A stretch of DNA of 54,056 nucleotides from an uncultured Anaerosolibacter sp. (GCA_937948705.1 CALECF010000010.1:1-54056), one strand, 5' to 3'. Shown: positions 8,368 through 18,258, numbered from the stretch's first letter. Made by a program: numbers and translations. The notes: a model not told the origin generated them from the sequence alone.

Positions 8368-8751
8368 ATGACTAAAATTGTCTCGAAGATAACAGATTCG
8401 GAAGTCCAAGTCATGCGTGTAATGTGGGAAGCAGGTGGTGAACTTCCAGTTGCCGATATTAGAAAAACATTGGAGCAAGCGAGTAAATGGGAAACTTCTA
8501 CGATAAAAACCTTACTACGAAGGCTCTGTGAAAAGGGCGTAGTTCTAGCAATTAAAAAAGAAGTGTTCTATTATAAACCTTTGGTGAGTGAGGCAGAATA
8601 TAATGAGTATACTACCCAAAGCTTAATTAATAGGTTATATGCTGGCAGCGCAAAAAACCTTGTAGCATCTCTTTTGGGAAGCAAGAAACTTGATGATCGT
8701 GATATTGAAGAGCTGCGTACGCTATTTAAGGTAGATGATCGTAATGAATGA
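8368..8751 (+). CDS. blaI: BlaI/MecI-family transcriptional repressor, 127 aa
   Basis: Winged-helix DNA-binding repressor. The N-terminal helix-turn-helix (ITDSEVQVMRVMWEAGG, then ETSTIKTLLRRLCEKG) and the C-terminal dimerisation helix are of normal family length. In the classical system a BlaR1 membrane protease senses beta-lactam and inactivates BlaI. The stop codon overlaps the ATG of the next gene, so the two are translationally coupled. GGAGGGA precedes the start. Upstream operators match the family, indicating autoregulation. No beta-lactamase gene is next to it, so the regulon is unknown. Confidence 0.93.
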   Translation: MTKIVSKITDSEVQVMRVMWEAGGELPVADIRKTLEQASKWETSTIKTLLRRLCEKGVVLAIKKEVFYYKPLVSEAEYNEYTTQSLINRLYAGSAKNLVASLLGSKKLDDRDIEELRTLFKVDDRNE

Positions 8752-9535
8752 AACAGTGAAGCTTGCCCTAACACTTAAAAGCATTCTACTCCATGAGATC
8801 GATACCTCAGAAAAACAAACTTATGGAGATACGTTAATATCTGTTGTAGGGGAACAGTCATATCCTGTGAGGGTATTACAGGCAACCATGGGCGAAGAAA
8901 AAAACAGCTTAAAGGAAAGGTTAGTAGATATTATGACTCATAAAAAAACGTCGAAAATTAGGATATTCTTCTCGGTAATTATGTTAGGGTGTGTTATCTT
9001 TGGTGCCGTCTATTTGGGTGCTGGAGTAGGACCTGGTAAAGAAACACCACCTAATTTGTACGTTAGGACAGAGGATGGAGAAATATACAATTTAACGGAC
9101 ATATCAAAATATAAAACCCCTTATGTGGGTGACGGCAGTAAGGTCTCTGCAATTGCTAACCGGCTCCCTGCGCCTAATAGGTTTTTTAGGCAGCAGTATA
9201 CCTCCATGAAAACCAGTAATAGACCCTATGGTCTTACAATATACTACGAAGCCGCATCGGATGTTGTATATGAAGGTCCATGGCCAATAAGTACACCAGA
9301 CTTTGTTATTGAGACAAACGCTAGAGCAAATGCATTCATCGCATTTTGCATGATTGATAATGTTGACGAAATAACCTTTGCATTTCGAACCTCCCAATCA
9401 AATGGAAAATTAGAAATGTCAAAATATAAAACTACTTTTACATTCCAGAGAGCTTCGTTTGAAGAAAAGTATGGAGACTTATCTGTGTTTTCAGAGGACT
9501 TAGAATTGCTTCAAGACGTATTGGCTGGAAAGTAA
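8744..9535 (+). CDS. BlaR1-like membrane protein lacking the M56 protease core, 263 aa
   Basis: Residues 20-65 (EIDTSEKQTYGDTLISVV, then MGEEKNSLKERL) correspond to the C-terminal end of an M56 (BlaR1) protease domain; the four-helix part with the HExxH zinc site that should precede it is absent. A single membrane helix follows (about 73-92), then an extracellular domain like the DUF4825 module that follows BlaR1-type domains in clostridia. The N-terminus MNETVKLAL resembles a BlaR1 start, so an internal deletion is likely. Coupled to blaI by overlapping ATG/TGA. Confidence 0.75.
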   Translation: MNETVKLALTLKSILLHEIDTSEKQTYGDTLISVVGEQSYPVRVLQATMGEEKNSLKERLVDIMTHKKTSKIRIFFSVIMLGCVIFGAVYLGAGVGPGKETPPNLYVRTEDGEIYNLTDISKYKTPYVGDGSKVSAIANRLPAPNRFFRQQYTSMKTSNRPYGLTIYYEAASDVVYEGPWPISTPDFVIETNARANAFIAFCMIDNVDEITFAFRTSQSNGKLEMSKYKTTFTFQRASFEEKYGDLSVFSEDLELLQDVLAGK

Positions 9536-9546
9536 CTATGATAGAG

Positions 9547-9597
9547 AAACACTCTAACCTATGTGATAATAAGCGGCATAAGTTAGGGTGTTTTTTA
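9547..9597 (+). terminator. Terminator of the blaI operon
   Basis: Imperfect long hairpin (AACACTCTAACCTATG with CATAAGTTAGGGTGTT) followed by TTTTTTAT, just after the operon stop codon. Confidence 0.75.
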
Positions 9598-9658
9598 TAA
9601 TGAACATGTGAGTTGTAACATGCCAGGGGCATCGAAGTAGAGGCAAAAAATATAGGAA

Positions 9659-9703
9659 AATAGCAAAGACACTTATCTATGGATCGGTGTCTTTGCTATT
9701 TTT
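9659..9703 (+). terminator. Second terminator-like hairpin
   Basis: Fourteen-base-pair perfect stem (AATAGCAAAGACAC / GTGTCTTTGCTATT) with a 14-base loop, followed by TTT. No gene lies between it and the previous terminator; it may back that one up or end a short untranslated RNA. Confidence 0.65.
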
Positions 9704-9753
9704 CGGGTACTGCTTAAGCGTATGTATAAATTCAATTGCTTCAATAATAGTTA

Positions 9754-9781
9754 TTGATTTATACCATAATTATGTTATACT
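9754..9781 (+). promoter_or_regulatory. Candidate pckA promoter
   Basis: TTGATT and TATACT separated by 16 bases, about 120 bases upstream of the pckA start. Reasonable vegetative-type boxes in a very AT-rich stretch, so chance matches cannot be excluded. Confidence 0.35.
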
Positions 9782-9902
9782 TTTAAATGTAATATGACAT
9801 ACAGAATAATTTGTATTGATTTATTGGTGAGCATAATTCCCTAATTTAATCATATAAAGTGGGTGCTATAGAATATATTTTTTATTTTTAGGAGGTAATC
9901 AT

Positions 9903-11501
9903 TTGTATAATATGAATGAGTTAATGAAGGCGGAGATTCTTAAATCAAATAAAGTCCATTACAATTTAACGCTTCAAGAATTAGAGGATATCGCAGTAGA
10001 AAAAGAAAGTGGATACATATGTGAAAGCGGTGCCCTATGTATCAATACGGGTACTTATACGGGAAGATCTCCAAAGGATAGATTTATCGTAGATGAATCC
10101 TCCGTCCATGAGCACATTGATTGGAACAAAAACAATATGCCTATGGATCCTGCAAACTTTGAAAAACTATATAAAAAAGCGATGGATTACATACAAAACA
10201 AGGAATTATATGTGTTTGATGGTTTTATAGGTGCTGATGTAGAGTATAGAATGCCTATTCGGGTGGTAAATGAGTTTGCATTCCAAAACTTATTTGCTCA
10301 ACAAATGTTTATTAAGCCAAAGCCTGGGGAATTAGAAGGATTTAAGCCAGAGTTTACTGTCATTGCATTGCCTGATCTTAAGGCAGTACCAGAGATTGAT
10401 GGTACCAATTCAGAAGTATTTATCATTATTAGCTTTGAGAAAAAAATAGTGCTTATTGGTGGTACGAAGTACTCCGGAGAGATAAAAAAGTCAATGTTTA
10501 CAGTGATGAATTACTTATTACCTCTTAAAAATATATTACCAATGCATTGTTCGGCCAACGTAGGAGAAAAGGGAGATGTCACATTATTCTTTGGATTATC
10601 AGGAACAGGAAAGACCACCTTATCTGCGGACAATGACAGAAGGCTTATCGGTGATGACGAGCATGGCTGGACAGAAAAGGGTGTGTTTAATTTTGAGGGA
10701 GGCTGTTATGCAAAATGCATCAATCTCTCTAAAGAACGGGAACCTCAAATATGGGAAGCGATAAAAAAAGGGGCTATACTGGAAAATGTAGTAATAGATG
10801 GAAGCACGGGGAAACCAGACTACGATGATGATCAATATACTGAAAATACCAGAGCTGCTTTTCCGGTAGATCACATTCCTGGTGCCATTATGGAAAAATG
10901 CGGTGGTATACCCAATACGATTATCTTTTTAACTGCGGATGCTACAGGGGTGCTACCCCCTATTTCAAAGCTCACCAAAGAACAGGCTATGTATCATTTT
11001 ATATCTGGCTACACCAGTAAGCTGGCGGGAACAGAAAGAGGTATCGTAGCACCTGAGGCAACTTTTTCTACTTGTTTTGGTGGGCCCTTCATGATCTTAA
11101 AACCCCAGGTATATGCGAGGTTGCTCGGAGAGAAGATTGATCAGTATCATGTAAATGTTTTTCTTGTAAATACGGGTTGGACCGGTGGTTCCTATGGAAT
11201 AGGGCAACGTATGAAGCTAGAATATACAAGGGCAATGATTAGAGCTGCGATGAAGGGTGAACTGGATGATGTAAGCTACGTTACCCATCCAATTTTCAAG
11301 CTAAAGATTCCTACGAATTGCCCAGGGGTTCCTGATACAATCTTGAATCCTGTCAGTACCTGGGAAAATGTCAGTGACTATAATAAAATGGCAAAAGAAC
11401 TAGCTGTTCGATTTAGTCAGAATTTTACTAAGTTTCAGGATGTTTCCGAAGATATTGAAAAGGTAAACTTAGAAATCATTGACAGGACCCATATCGCATA
11501 G
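9903..11501 (+). CDS. pckA: Phosphoenolpyruvate carboxykinase (ATP)
   Basis: Converts oxaloacetate plus ATP to phosphoenolpyruvate, or the reverse in fermenting anaerobes; cytoplasmic. At 532 residues it has the usual length. The nucleotide-binding loop [11 protein letters not shown] is at about 231-241 and the metal site GDDEHGW follows near 256; [15 protein letters not shown] and the C-terminal [13 protein letters not shown] are family hallmarks. TTG is chosen as start because AGGAGG lies six bases ahead of it, whereas the next ATG is 15 bases away. With lactate operons nearby it would supply gluconeogenesis from lactate. Monocistronic. Confidence 0.97.
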   Translation: MYNMNELMKAEILKSNKVHYNLTLQELEDIAVEKESGYICESGALCINTGTYTGRSPKDRFIVDESSVHEHIDWNKNNMPMDPANFEKLYKKAMDYIQNKELYVFDGFIGADVEYRMPIRVVNEFAFQNLFAQQMFIKPKPGELEGFKPEFTVIALPDLKAVPEIDGTNSEVFIIISFEKKIVLIGGTKYSGEIKKSMFTVMNYLLPLKNILPMHCSANVGEKGDVTLFFGLSGTGKTTLSADNDRRLIGDDEHGWTEKGVFNFEGGCYAKCINLSKEREPQIWEAIKKGAILENVVIDGSTGKPDYDDDQYTENTRAAFPVDHIPGAIMEKCGGIPNTIIFLTADATGVLPPISKLTKEQAMYHFISGYTSKLAGTERGIVAPEATFSTCFGGPFMILKPQVYARLLGEKIDQYHVNVFLVNTGWTGGSYGIGQRMKLEYTRAMIRAAMKGELDDVSYVTHPIFKLKIPTNCPGVPDTILNPVSTWENVSDYNKMAKELAVRFSQNFTKFQDVSEDIEKVNLEIIDRTHIA

Positions 11502-11513
11502 ACAAATTAAAAG

Positions 11514-11543
11514 CGAACCAAGAATATATTCTTGGTTCGTTTT
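11514..11543 (+). terminator. pckA terminator
   Basis: Eleven-base-pair perfect stem (CGAACCAAGAA / TTCTTGGTTCG) with a four-base loop, then TTTTC. Confidence 0.85.
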
Positions 11544-11660
11544 CTAATCTGAATCGTGTCCAGTTCCCTAGGGATTCTAATATAAATACCTTATCCTAAA
11601 GATGCTTAGGAAGGGAATTGTATTAGACATAGATTTTTCAAAATGATAATGATTAATCCA

Positions 11661-11837
11661 CTAGTCTTGATATCTAGATAACTGTTGAGATGCAGAATTA
11701 ACAGAGTCTATTGCTTGCTGAATTCTATTCTTATTATCTTGTTGTTCTGCAGAACTAAGTGCCTGTTGTAATGAACTAACAACTGTCTGTAAAGAAGACA
11801 TGCTTTGATCAACGTGTTGTTTTGCTTTTCCCGCCAT
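11661..11837 (-). CDS. Small helical protein, 58 aa
   Basis: Gln/Ser-rich, almost entirely amphipathic helix (MAGKAKQHVDQSMSSL, then IQQAIDSVNSASQQLS), no cysteine, no signal. It resembles in composition the small helical proteins associated with spores in clostridia, but no family is recognised. GGAGG lies eight bases from the ATG; the frame also extends nine bases to a GTG that overlaps that site and is therefore rejected. Confidence 0.65.
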   Translation of the reverse strand: MAGKAKQHVDQSMSSLQTVVSSLQQALSSAEQQDNKNRIQQAIDSVNSASQQLSRYQD

Positions 11838-12094
11838 ATGTTTCACCTCCTCTATTAAAATGCTTCAAACATAGTATGAACTTAACTGAAAAATATATGC
11901 ATTTTCTCTTGCTTATGATTTTTTAGGCAGTATTGTTTTGTAGGAGAGATGAAGAGAGCAGGGAAGTGATAAAAGGGGTGAAAAAGTAGGGCGACAGTTG
12001 ATGACATAATCATTACAGAGAAACAACGCGACACACTACCTTGACCACAGCATATGATAATAATAAATCCTAAATATATGTGGAGGGGATTGTT

Positions 12095-12820
12095 GTGTAC
12101 AATTGGTATCGCAGCTTAGATTCAATAAATGCTAACATTGTTTATTCTGTATGGGGAGATGTAAATGGTGACGGAGTACCTGATCATGTATATCTTACAG
12201 GAATAAAAACTCCAGATAGTCCATTTATACAAAAAATTACATTGATGATTCAAGATGGAAGAACCGGGATGGTTCAGCCTATTTCCCTTAAATCAGATGC
12301 CGGATATAATCCAACGCTTTTTTTAGGGGACTTCACAGGTGATGGAGTAAAAGACATCATGATTGGCATTACCTCAGGTGGAAGTGGTGGAACCATGTAT
12401 TACTATATTTACTCAGATATCAGGAACATGCCCAGATTATTATTCGATTATGAGGTATTTAATGAAGCCTATGACTATGATGTGACCTATAGGGATTATT
12501 ATAAAGTTGAAGTGGTTAATACAACGAATCATACTAGATATATCATTGATATCTCTGATAAAGGAAAAGACTATTTAAATGAAATATACGATTCAAATGG
12601 TAAGCTAAAATCACCCATAGAGGGATTTGTAAACCCCATAAGCGGTCTGTATCCAATAGACTTTGATTCTAATGGTGTATATGAATTATTTGCTTTTCAA
12701 AAAGTTGCAGGTAGGTACAATGCAGATTCACTGGGATATATTCAAACAACGCTAAAATGGGATAAAAGACAGTTTAGTCTACTTGAACAATATCTAGCTA
12801 TTTTTGGAGCACAAGTGTAA
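12095..12820 (+). CDS. Calcium-loop (VCBS/FG-GAP-like) repeat protein, 241 aa
   Basis: Three Asp-rich loops are spaced through the protein: DVNGDGVPD (22-30), DFTGDGVKD (79-87) and DFDSNGVYE (189-197). These resemble the calcium-binding loops of FG-GAP/VCBS propeller repeats (DxDxDG family). There is no signal peptide, so the protein would stay inside the cell or the spore, unusual for this repeat type. Start is GTG with GGAGGGG ahead of it. A strong terminator follows. Function unknown; similar proteins occur in spore-formers. Confidence 0.75.
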   Translation: MYNWYRSLDSINANIVYSVWGDVNGDGVPDHVYLTGIKTPDSPFIQKITLMIQDGRTGMVQPISLKSDAGYNPTLFLGDFTGDGVKDIMIGITSGGSGGTMYYYIYSDIRNMPRLLFDYEVFNEAYDYDVTYRDYYKVEVVNTTNHTRYIIDISDKGKDYLNEIYDSNGKLKSPIEGFVNPISGLYPIDFDSNGVYELFAFQKVAGRYNADSLGYIQTTLKWDKRQFSLLEQYLAIFGAQV

Positions 12821-12874
12821 TTCAGGCCAGGACATAATTTTTTATCACAAAGCTAAAGTGAGATTCTATCATAC

Positions 12875-12906
12875 AAAAAACTGAAGGGCTCCCCTTCAGT
12901 TTTTTG
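12875..12906 (+). terminator. Terminator of the calcium-loop gene
   Basis: Perfect stem AAAAAACTGAAGGG / CCCTTCAGTTTTTT with a tiny loop and a T-run. Confidence 0.9.
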
Positions 12907-13024
12907 TTGGCAAATCAAATATTACAATTCTATGATAAATGCATGAAAGAGAAGGTCATTTATATAGGTTTGTAGAAATGATATTACAATAATTGATTTA
13001 CATAATAAACTTAAGGGGTGGACT

Positions 13025-15934
13025 ATGAAAAAGATAGCCAAAATCAGCATTTCTATTATGATTATTTCTTTAATCCTACACGCACTATTGCCCGAAACCT
13101 CTTCTGACGCCATGTCAAAAGAAGAGCTTCGTGGGGTATGGGTAGCGACGGTACTGAATATTGACTATCCATCACAGGCAACTACTGAGCCGGAAGCACT
13201 AAAGGGTGAAGCGGTAAAGATACTTGACCACGCCGTGGACACTGGGTTAAATGCTGTTTTTTTACAGGTCCGTCCCTCTTCAGATGCGATATATAAGTCA
13301 AAGTACTTTCCTTGGTCGAAATACTTAACTGGAGCCCAAGGGTTAGCACCCAAAGATGATTTCGACCCTTTAAGGTTCTGGATTGAGGAAGCCCATAAAC
13401 GGGGAATAGAATTACATGCATGGGTCAACCCCTATAGGGGAACGAAGAAAACTGCTGGGGATCAAAATCATGGGATCGCTTCTTTGGACCCTTCCAACCC
13501 AATCGTCGCAAATCCTGATTGGGTGGTGAAACATTCAGACGGCAATCTATATTACAATCCTGGACTGCCAGAGGTTCGAAAATTGGTGATTGATGGTATC
13601 CTTGAAATCATTGATAACTATGAAGTTGACGGCATTCATTTTGATGATTATTTTTATCCTGGCAAGGATTTCAATGATAAAACCACTTATGAGAAGTATG
13701 GGACTGCCTTTGGGAATATCAACGATTGGCGTAGAGAAAATGTAGACATCCTTATCCGTGATTTATCCAAAGCTATCAAAGACACATCAAAGAATGTACG
13801 TTTTGGGATTAGTCCTGTGGGTATATGGGCAAATAAAGTTACGAATCCCCTTGGAAGTGATACGAAAGGGATGCAGGCATATTATGACCAATTTGCTGAT
13901 TCAAGAAAATGGGTAAAAGAGGGGTGGGTAGATTATATTGTCCCACAGATCTATTGGAATATTGGCTTCTCAGTAGCGGATTATAGTAAACTACTGTCCT
14001 GGTGGAAGGACACAGTGTATGGCACTGGGGTTGACTTGTATATTGGACAGGCTGCTTACCGTACTGGAAACGTAGATCCATCCAGCCCATGGTATGGTAT
14101 TTTAGAAATAGAAAAGCAGCTTAAACTAAATGAAAGTACCCCAGAGGTAAAGGGAAGCATTTATTTCAGTCAAAAATCATTGGTAAATAATCCGGCCCTC
14201 AGCGCAATGATCAAAGCCGTTCATCAACAACGAGATGGGGTCAGTGTAAGGATTCCTATCAGTGTTTCAAGGCCCGCGGACAATATCAGGACGAGCTTGC
14301 ATCAGTTTTACTTGAATGGAGTCTCAGATCCTGAACAGCCATTGTATTTAAATGGACAATCTGTGGAAGACCGCTCTAAGCATGGGTATTTCGGTATACT
14401 TGTACCCCTTTTGAAGGGCCAAAATGTGTTCACTTTTTCTCAAGAAGGTTCTTTTGTTACTCGGACCATCTACAGGGAAATCCCTTCTGAGGTTCCCAAA
14501 CAAATGGTGGCAGCAGAAATTCCTGCGGCTTCCACGTTCCCACAATCTCAACAGTATTGGACACCTGGAGAGAAAATAACCCTCTCTTGTCAGGCGCCTT
14601 TAGAATCAAAGGTAACGGTGAAAATCGGTGGAAAAAGTTATTCTATGAACTCTTCAAGTACAGCACTGAATGGTACAGGCCTCTATAGTGGCACATATAC
14701 CTATGTATACACAATTCCTGTTTATACGGGAGCGTCCCGTAATATTGACCTTGGGACACCAACATATACCATGAGCTACAAAGGCGTTACAAAAACAAGG
14801 ACAGCACCAGCAACAGTTGGTGTCATCATGGAAGATTCACCCTTTTATGCGGAAGTTATCAAAGAGGTCATCGACACTTATGGTACACCTTCTTCTTCTA
14901 ACGGTGCAGCATACGAGCTCTATAATGGAATGGTGGATTACGTAACGGGGATGACAGGCAACTTTATCCGTCTGTCCTCAGGTCAATGGGTAAATAAAGG
15001 AGATGTGAAAATCTTCACAACCCAATCACAGTTGCGCCCAGCCATTACAACAGCGGAGTATAACATCGGTGAAAGATGGGATGCCTTGAAGCTAGATGTG
15101 TCCTCTCCTACAGCCGCATTTGCATCATTTGACGGAACAACATTGAGGCTTGATATTACAAATGCTTCATCAACGACTTTGCCGGTATTGCCGGAGGGAT
15201 CGATCTTCTCATCCATTGACGTTTCAAAAAATGGACGCAAAGTCCAGTACGCGTTAACTTTAAAAAACAATCAGCGTATCGAAGGGTATTATACCGAAAG
15301 GACAACTTCGGGATTAAGATTGAACATCAAAAGGCCCATAGTGGCCAAGGACGGCACGGAGCCCCTTAAAGACATAACGATCATGGTGGATCCAGGACAC
15401 GGGGGAAGTGATTCAGGTGCCCAGGGACCACTAGGTGTGAACAATTCTGAGAAAGTGATTAACCTAAATACTGCAATGAAGCTGCAACTGGCACTGGAGA
15501 AACTTGGAGCCAATGTTCTTATGACAAGGACTGATGACAAAGACATCTCTCTTGGAGAACGTCTTGCCGCTTCAAGAAATGTGAAGCCGGATATGTTTAT
15601 ATCCATCCATGCCAATAGCATGGCGGAGAATGTGGATATATCTAAGGTAGATGGGTTCTCCGTGTTTTATCGAGAGAAATTTGCCCAATCCCTTTCGGAG
15701 ACAGTTTTTAATCATACCATCAGTACATTACATCGCAATAGTAAAGGGATTCATCAAAAGAATTTTTATGTTACCAGGGGGACATGGACACCATCCATAC
15801 TTATCGAAAGTGGTTTTGTCCCAAATCCTAATGAATTTGAATGGTTGATTGATGAAAATGAACAAGCACTACTGGCTGACAGTATGGCAGAGGCTATTGT
15901 CCGATATTTTAGTATCCATGCATCAATTGAATAG
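13025..15934 (+). CDS. Secreted GHL10-type glycosidase-like / N-acetylmuramoyl-L-alanine amidase fusion, 969 aa
   Basis: Signal peptide (about 1-29), then a DUF187/GHL10 glycoside-hydrolase-like barrel at about 35-400 (ELRGVWVATVLNIDYP, HAWVNPYRG, VDGIHFDDYFYPG), a middle part with a Ser/Thr-rich region that is probably beta-rich, and a C-terminal Amidase_3 domain from about 783. The amidase zinc site is intact: His in DPGHGG (near 790), Glu in SEKVIN, His in SIHAN (near 861), catalytic Glu in IESGF (near 927). It should cleave peptidoglycan outside the membrane. The two domains are usually on separate proteins. AAGGGGTG precedes the ATG. Confidence 0.92.
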   Translation: MKKIAKISISIMIISLILHALLPETSSDAMSKEELRGVWVATVLNIDYPSQATTEPEALKGEAVKILDHAVDTGLNAVFLQVRPSSDAIYKSKYFPWSKYLTGAQGLAPKDDFDPLRFWIEEAHKRGIELHAWVNPYRGTKKTAGDQNHGIASLDPSNPIVANPDWVVKHSDGNLYYNPGLPEVRKLVIDGILEIIDNYEVDGIHFDDYFYPGKDFNDKTTYEKYGTAFGNINDWRRENVDILIRDLSKAIKDTSKNVRFGISPVGIWANKVTNPLGSDTKGMQAYYDQFADSRKWVKEGWVDYIVPQIYWNIGFSVADYSKLLSWWKDTVYGTGVDLYIGQAAYRTGNVDPSSPWYGILEIEKQLKLNESTPEVKGSIYFSQKSLVNNPALSAMIKAVHQQRDGVSVRIPISVSRPADNIRTSLHQFYLNGVSDPEQPLYLNGQSVEDRSKHGYFGILVPLLKGQNVFTFSQEGSFVTRTIYREIPSEVPKQMVAAEIPAASTFPQSQQYWTPGEKITLSCQAPLESKVTVKIGGKSYSMNSSSTALNGTGLYSGTYTYVYTIPVYTGASRNIDLGTPTYTMSYKGVTKTRTAPATVGVIMEDSPFYAEVIKEVIDTYGTPSSSNGAAYELYNGMVDYVTGMTGNFIRLSSGQWVNKGDVKIFTTQSQLRPAITTAEYNIGERWDALKLDVSSPTAAFASFDGTTLRLDITNASSTTLPVLPEGSIFSSIDVSKNGRKVQYALTLKNNQRIEGYYTERTTSGLRLNIKRPIVAKDGTEPLKDITIMVDPGHGGSDSGAQGPLGVNNSEKVINLNTAMKLQLALEKLGANVLMTRTDDKDISLGERLAASRNVKPDMFISIHANSMAENVDISKVDGFSVFYREKFAQSLSETVFNHTISTLHRNSKGIHQKNFYVTRGTWTPSILIESGFVPNPNEFEWLIDENEQALLADSMAEAIVRYFSIHASIE

Positions 15935-16025
15935 TAGATTCAGAGGAAGTCGTATATAATAATACTGTACGAACAAGAGATTGTTAGTAGGAAATGAACA
16001 ATATAGAAAATACGGAGGTATCATC

Positions 16026-16415
16026 ATGATGAAAATTTATTTGGCAGGGATCTCAACCCAATATGAGGGTGAGGATATAGAGGTTCGCTATCGTATCTAC
16101 GAAAATGAGGAGCTCGTATGTAAGGAATCAATCATGTTGGAATATAAAAAGCCAGCGGTTGTAGGGCAAGTTGCACTGACTAGACTTCTAAAGGATCTAG
16201 AAAAACACATGGGAAAAGAGATGACTATTATCATCAATGATCCATCCCTGAATGAAATTATTCGAGGGACTTCGACAACTAAAAATAGGGATGCTCTAAA
16301 AATGGCAAAGGTTACGAGAGACGCGTTGAGCAAGTTTGGAAGTTCTGTTACGGTGAAGGATGTTACAGGAAATCGGGAAGAATTGGCAAGATGGAATGAG
16401 GTATTACAACCTTAG
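16026..16415 (+). CDS. Hypothetical protein, possible RNase H-like fold, 129 aa
   Basis: The order of predicted elements (strand MKIYLAGIST, strand EVRYRIYENEELV, strand SIMLEY, helix ALTRLLKDLEKHM, strand MTIIIND) resembles the RNase H fold, but the acidic catalytic set is not evident. The frame opens 45 bases earlier; this ATG is chosen for its CGGAGGT site. It is followed after 15 bases by the YgjP-type peptidase gene and probably cotranscribed. No function assigned. Confidence 0.65.
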   Translation: MMKIYLAGISTQYEGEDIEVRYRIYENEELVCKESIMLEYKKPAVVGQVALTRLLKDLEKHMGKEMTIIINDPSLNEIIRGTSTTKNRDALKMAKVTRDALSKFGSSVTVKDVTGNREELARWNEVLQP

Positions 16416-16430
16416 TATAGGATGGTAATC

Positions 16431-17084
16431 ATGAAAATTGAAATGGATAATGGTATAATAGAATGCGATGTTCAATATGGCAAGAGGAAGAAGCTGCTGA
16501 TTCAAATAGATTCGATAGGTCTTGTCACTATTAAAGCGCCCAAGCATACCAGTGATGAGACCATCATAAATGCTATAAAGCAGCATGGCAGATGGATACA
16601 AGAAAAATTGGATAAAATCTCAATGATTCAAGAACGCCCCAAGACGAGGGATTATGATGGTCAAGGAAAATTCTTTTATCTCGGAAAAGAGTATTTTCTA
16701 AATGAATTGATTGAGACCAGTGACTTGTCTGAAGAAGATCTAAAGAAAAACCTTAAAAAGTTTTATATGAAGAGTTGTGATAAAGTCATTAGAGAGCGAA
16801 TAAAGACATATCAGCAACAGCTAGGGGTAAAACCCAAAGTCATAGAAATTGTTGAATCCAATAGCCAGTGGGGAAGCTGTAATTCATCTAAAAAGATTAC
16901 ATTTAATTATAGATTGGCCATGGCCCCCTTGGATGTTATGGATTACGTCATTGTCCATGAACTCTGCCATCTTATTCATATGAACCATGATCGTTCCTTT
17001 TGGCGACGGGTTGGAAGTATTGTACCGGATTACAAGCATAAACAGGAATACTTAGAAAGACATGGTCATTATATGACACTATAA
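16431..17084 (+). CDS. YgjP-type zinc metallopeptidase domain protein (DUF45), 217 aa
   Basis: C-terminal domain carries the motif WGSC (SNSQWGSCNS) and the zinc site HELCH (176-180) with a further His at 186 in MNHDRSFW, diagnostic for the YgjP/WLM-related family. Members are often near restriction genes; here none are seen. The role is unknown in general. An earlier in-frame ATG nine bases upstream is possible; the AGGATGG site suits this one. Confidence 0.88.
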   Translation: MKIEMDNGIIECDVQYGKRKKLLIQIDSIGLVTIKAPKHTSDETIINAIKQHGRWIQEKLDKISMIQERPKTRDYDGQGKFFYLGKEYFLNELIETSDLSEEDLKKNLKKFYMKSCDKVIRERIKTYQQQLGVKPKVIEIVESNSQWGSCNSSKKITFNYRLAMAPLDVMDYVIVHELCHLIHMNHDRSFWRRVGSIVPDYKHKQEYLERHGHYMTL

Positions 17085-17208
17085 TGGTATTGAAATACCC
17101 TTGTTTGAGTTGGAGCAAAAGAATGGTCTTGTTTGAAAATTGAATCATTCTATTAAAATATGTTTTTGAATAAAGTGAACGTTGGAAGTTTCTTTTTGGG
17201 GGGAACAT

Positions 17209-18162
17209 ATGATAAAAATTATAGCAGATTCGACCTGTGATTTGTCTCAAGAGATTGTTGAAAAGTATGATATCAGCTTAGCATCTTTAAGTATAAATAT
17301 TGAAGAGAAGGTATATAGGGATAGAATCGATATTAAACCCGATGAATTCTATTGTATGATTGAGGAATTAGAGAAGGAACCAACTACGGCTATGCCGAGT
17401 CCAATGGAATATCTAAATATAATGAAAGCAGCGATCATGAATGGATATACAGAAATTTTGTGTATTTGTATGTCTAGTGGGACCAGTGGGGCTTTCCAAT
17501 CAGCTATGATTGCGAAGGATTATTTTTATGAAGAAAATCCTAATACTACGGTTAAGATTCATATTGTTGATTCTAAATGTATGAGTCATGGAAGTGGTTG
17601 GTTAATACTAAAAAGTGTAAGGCTGAGGGAGCGAGGCGCTACTTTTGAGGAATTAATAGAGTTTAATGAAAGCTACAAAGTGAATGTCAAACATTTTCTA
17701 TCGGTAGATGATTTAGATCATTTAATCAAAAGTGGCAGGCTGTCCAATGCTAGTGCCTTTATTGGGAAGCTTTTAAAGCTTAAACCTATCATGACAATGA
17801 AAAAAGGAAGAGGCGCAATCGTAGCAAAAGAAAGAGGCCGAAAAAAGGTACTAGAGCACTATGTGACTGAGTTTATAAAAAGAAACGACCGGGCTATTAC
17901 GGATTTTGTTATTATAGGGTATACTTCTGATATAACCTATGCTGAAAATTTGAAACTAAAAATGATGAAAGAGACTGATTTTACAGGGGATATTTATATT
18001 ATGCAAATGGGCGTTGCCGTGGGGACCCACGTTGGGTTAGGGGCTGTTTCTATGTTCTTTGTTGAAAAGAATCACCTGAAAGATAACTTATTAATGAATG
18101 AAGTACATGGACTTATTGATAAGAAAAATGAATTGTTAAAAAAATACTGGAATAATCATTAA
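17209..18162 (+). CDS. DegV family fatty-acid-binding protein, 317 aa
   Basis: DegV proteins bind a fatty acid and in Firmicutes serve as FakB partners of the kinase FakA for exogenous fatty acids (established family knowledge). Hallmarks: IIADSTCDLS at the N-terminus, TAMPSPMEY, SSGTSGAFQSA, and DDLDHLIKSGRLSNASAFIG. The open frame begins 27 bases earlier, but the ATG used has a G-rich ribosome site (GGGGGG) seven bases ahead and the family starts here. No fakA is adjacent. Confidence 0.93.
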   Translation: MIKIIADSTCDLSQEIVEKYDISLASLSINIEEKVYRDRIDIKPDEFYCMIEELEKEPTTAMPSPMEYLNIMKAAIMNGYTEILCICMSSGTSGAFQSAMIAKDYFYEENPNTTVKIHIVDSKCMSHGSGWLILKSVRLRERGATFEELIEFNESYKVNVKHFLSVDDLDHLIKSGRLSNASAFIGKLLKLKPIMTMKKGRGAIVAKERGRKKVLEHYVTEFIKRNDRAITDFVIIGYTSDITYAENLKLKMMKETDFTGDIYIMQMGVAVGTHVGLGAVSMFFVEKNHLKDNLLMNEVHGLIDKKNELLKKYWNNH

Positions 18163-18211
18163 ACTGTGATATACACGGGATGTGGAAGTCTTTACAAAAA
18201 TATATATGAAA

Positions 18212-18252
18212 TAGAATAAGGCAGCTATCTGAATGATAGCTGCCTTATTCTA
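18212..18252. terminator. Bidirectional terminator between degV and the lipoprotein gene
   Basis: Eighteen-base-pair perfect stem (TAGAATAAGGCAGCTATC with its complement) and a five-base loop, with T-rich flanks, between two converging genes. Confidence 0.88.
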
Positions 18253-18258
18253 TTTTGA

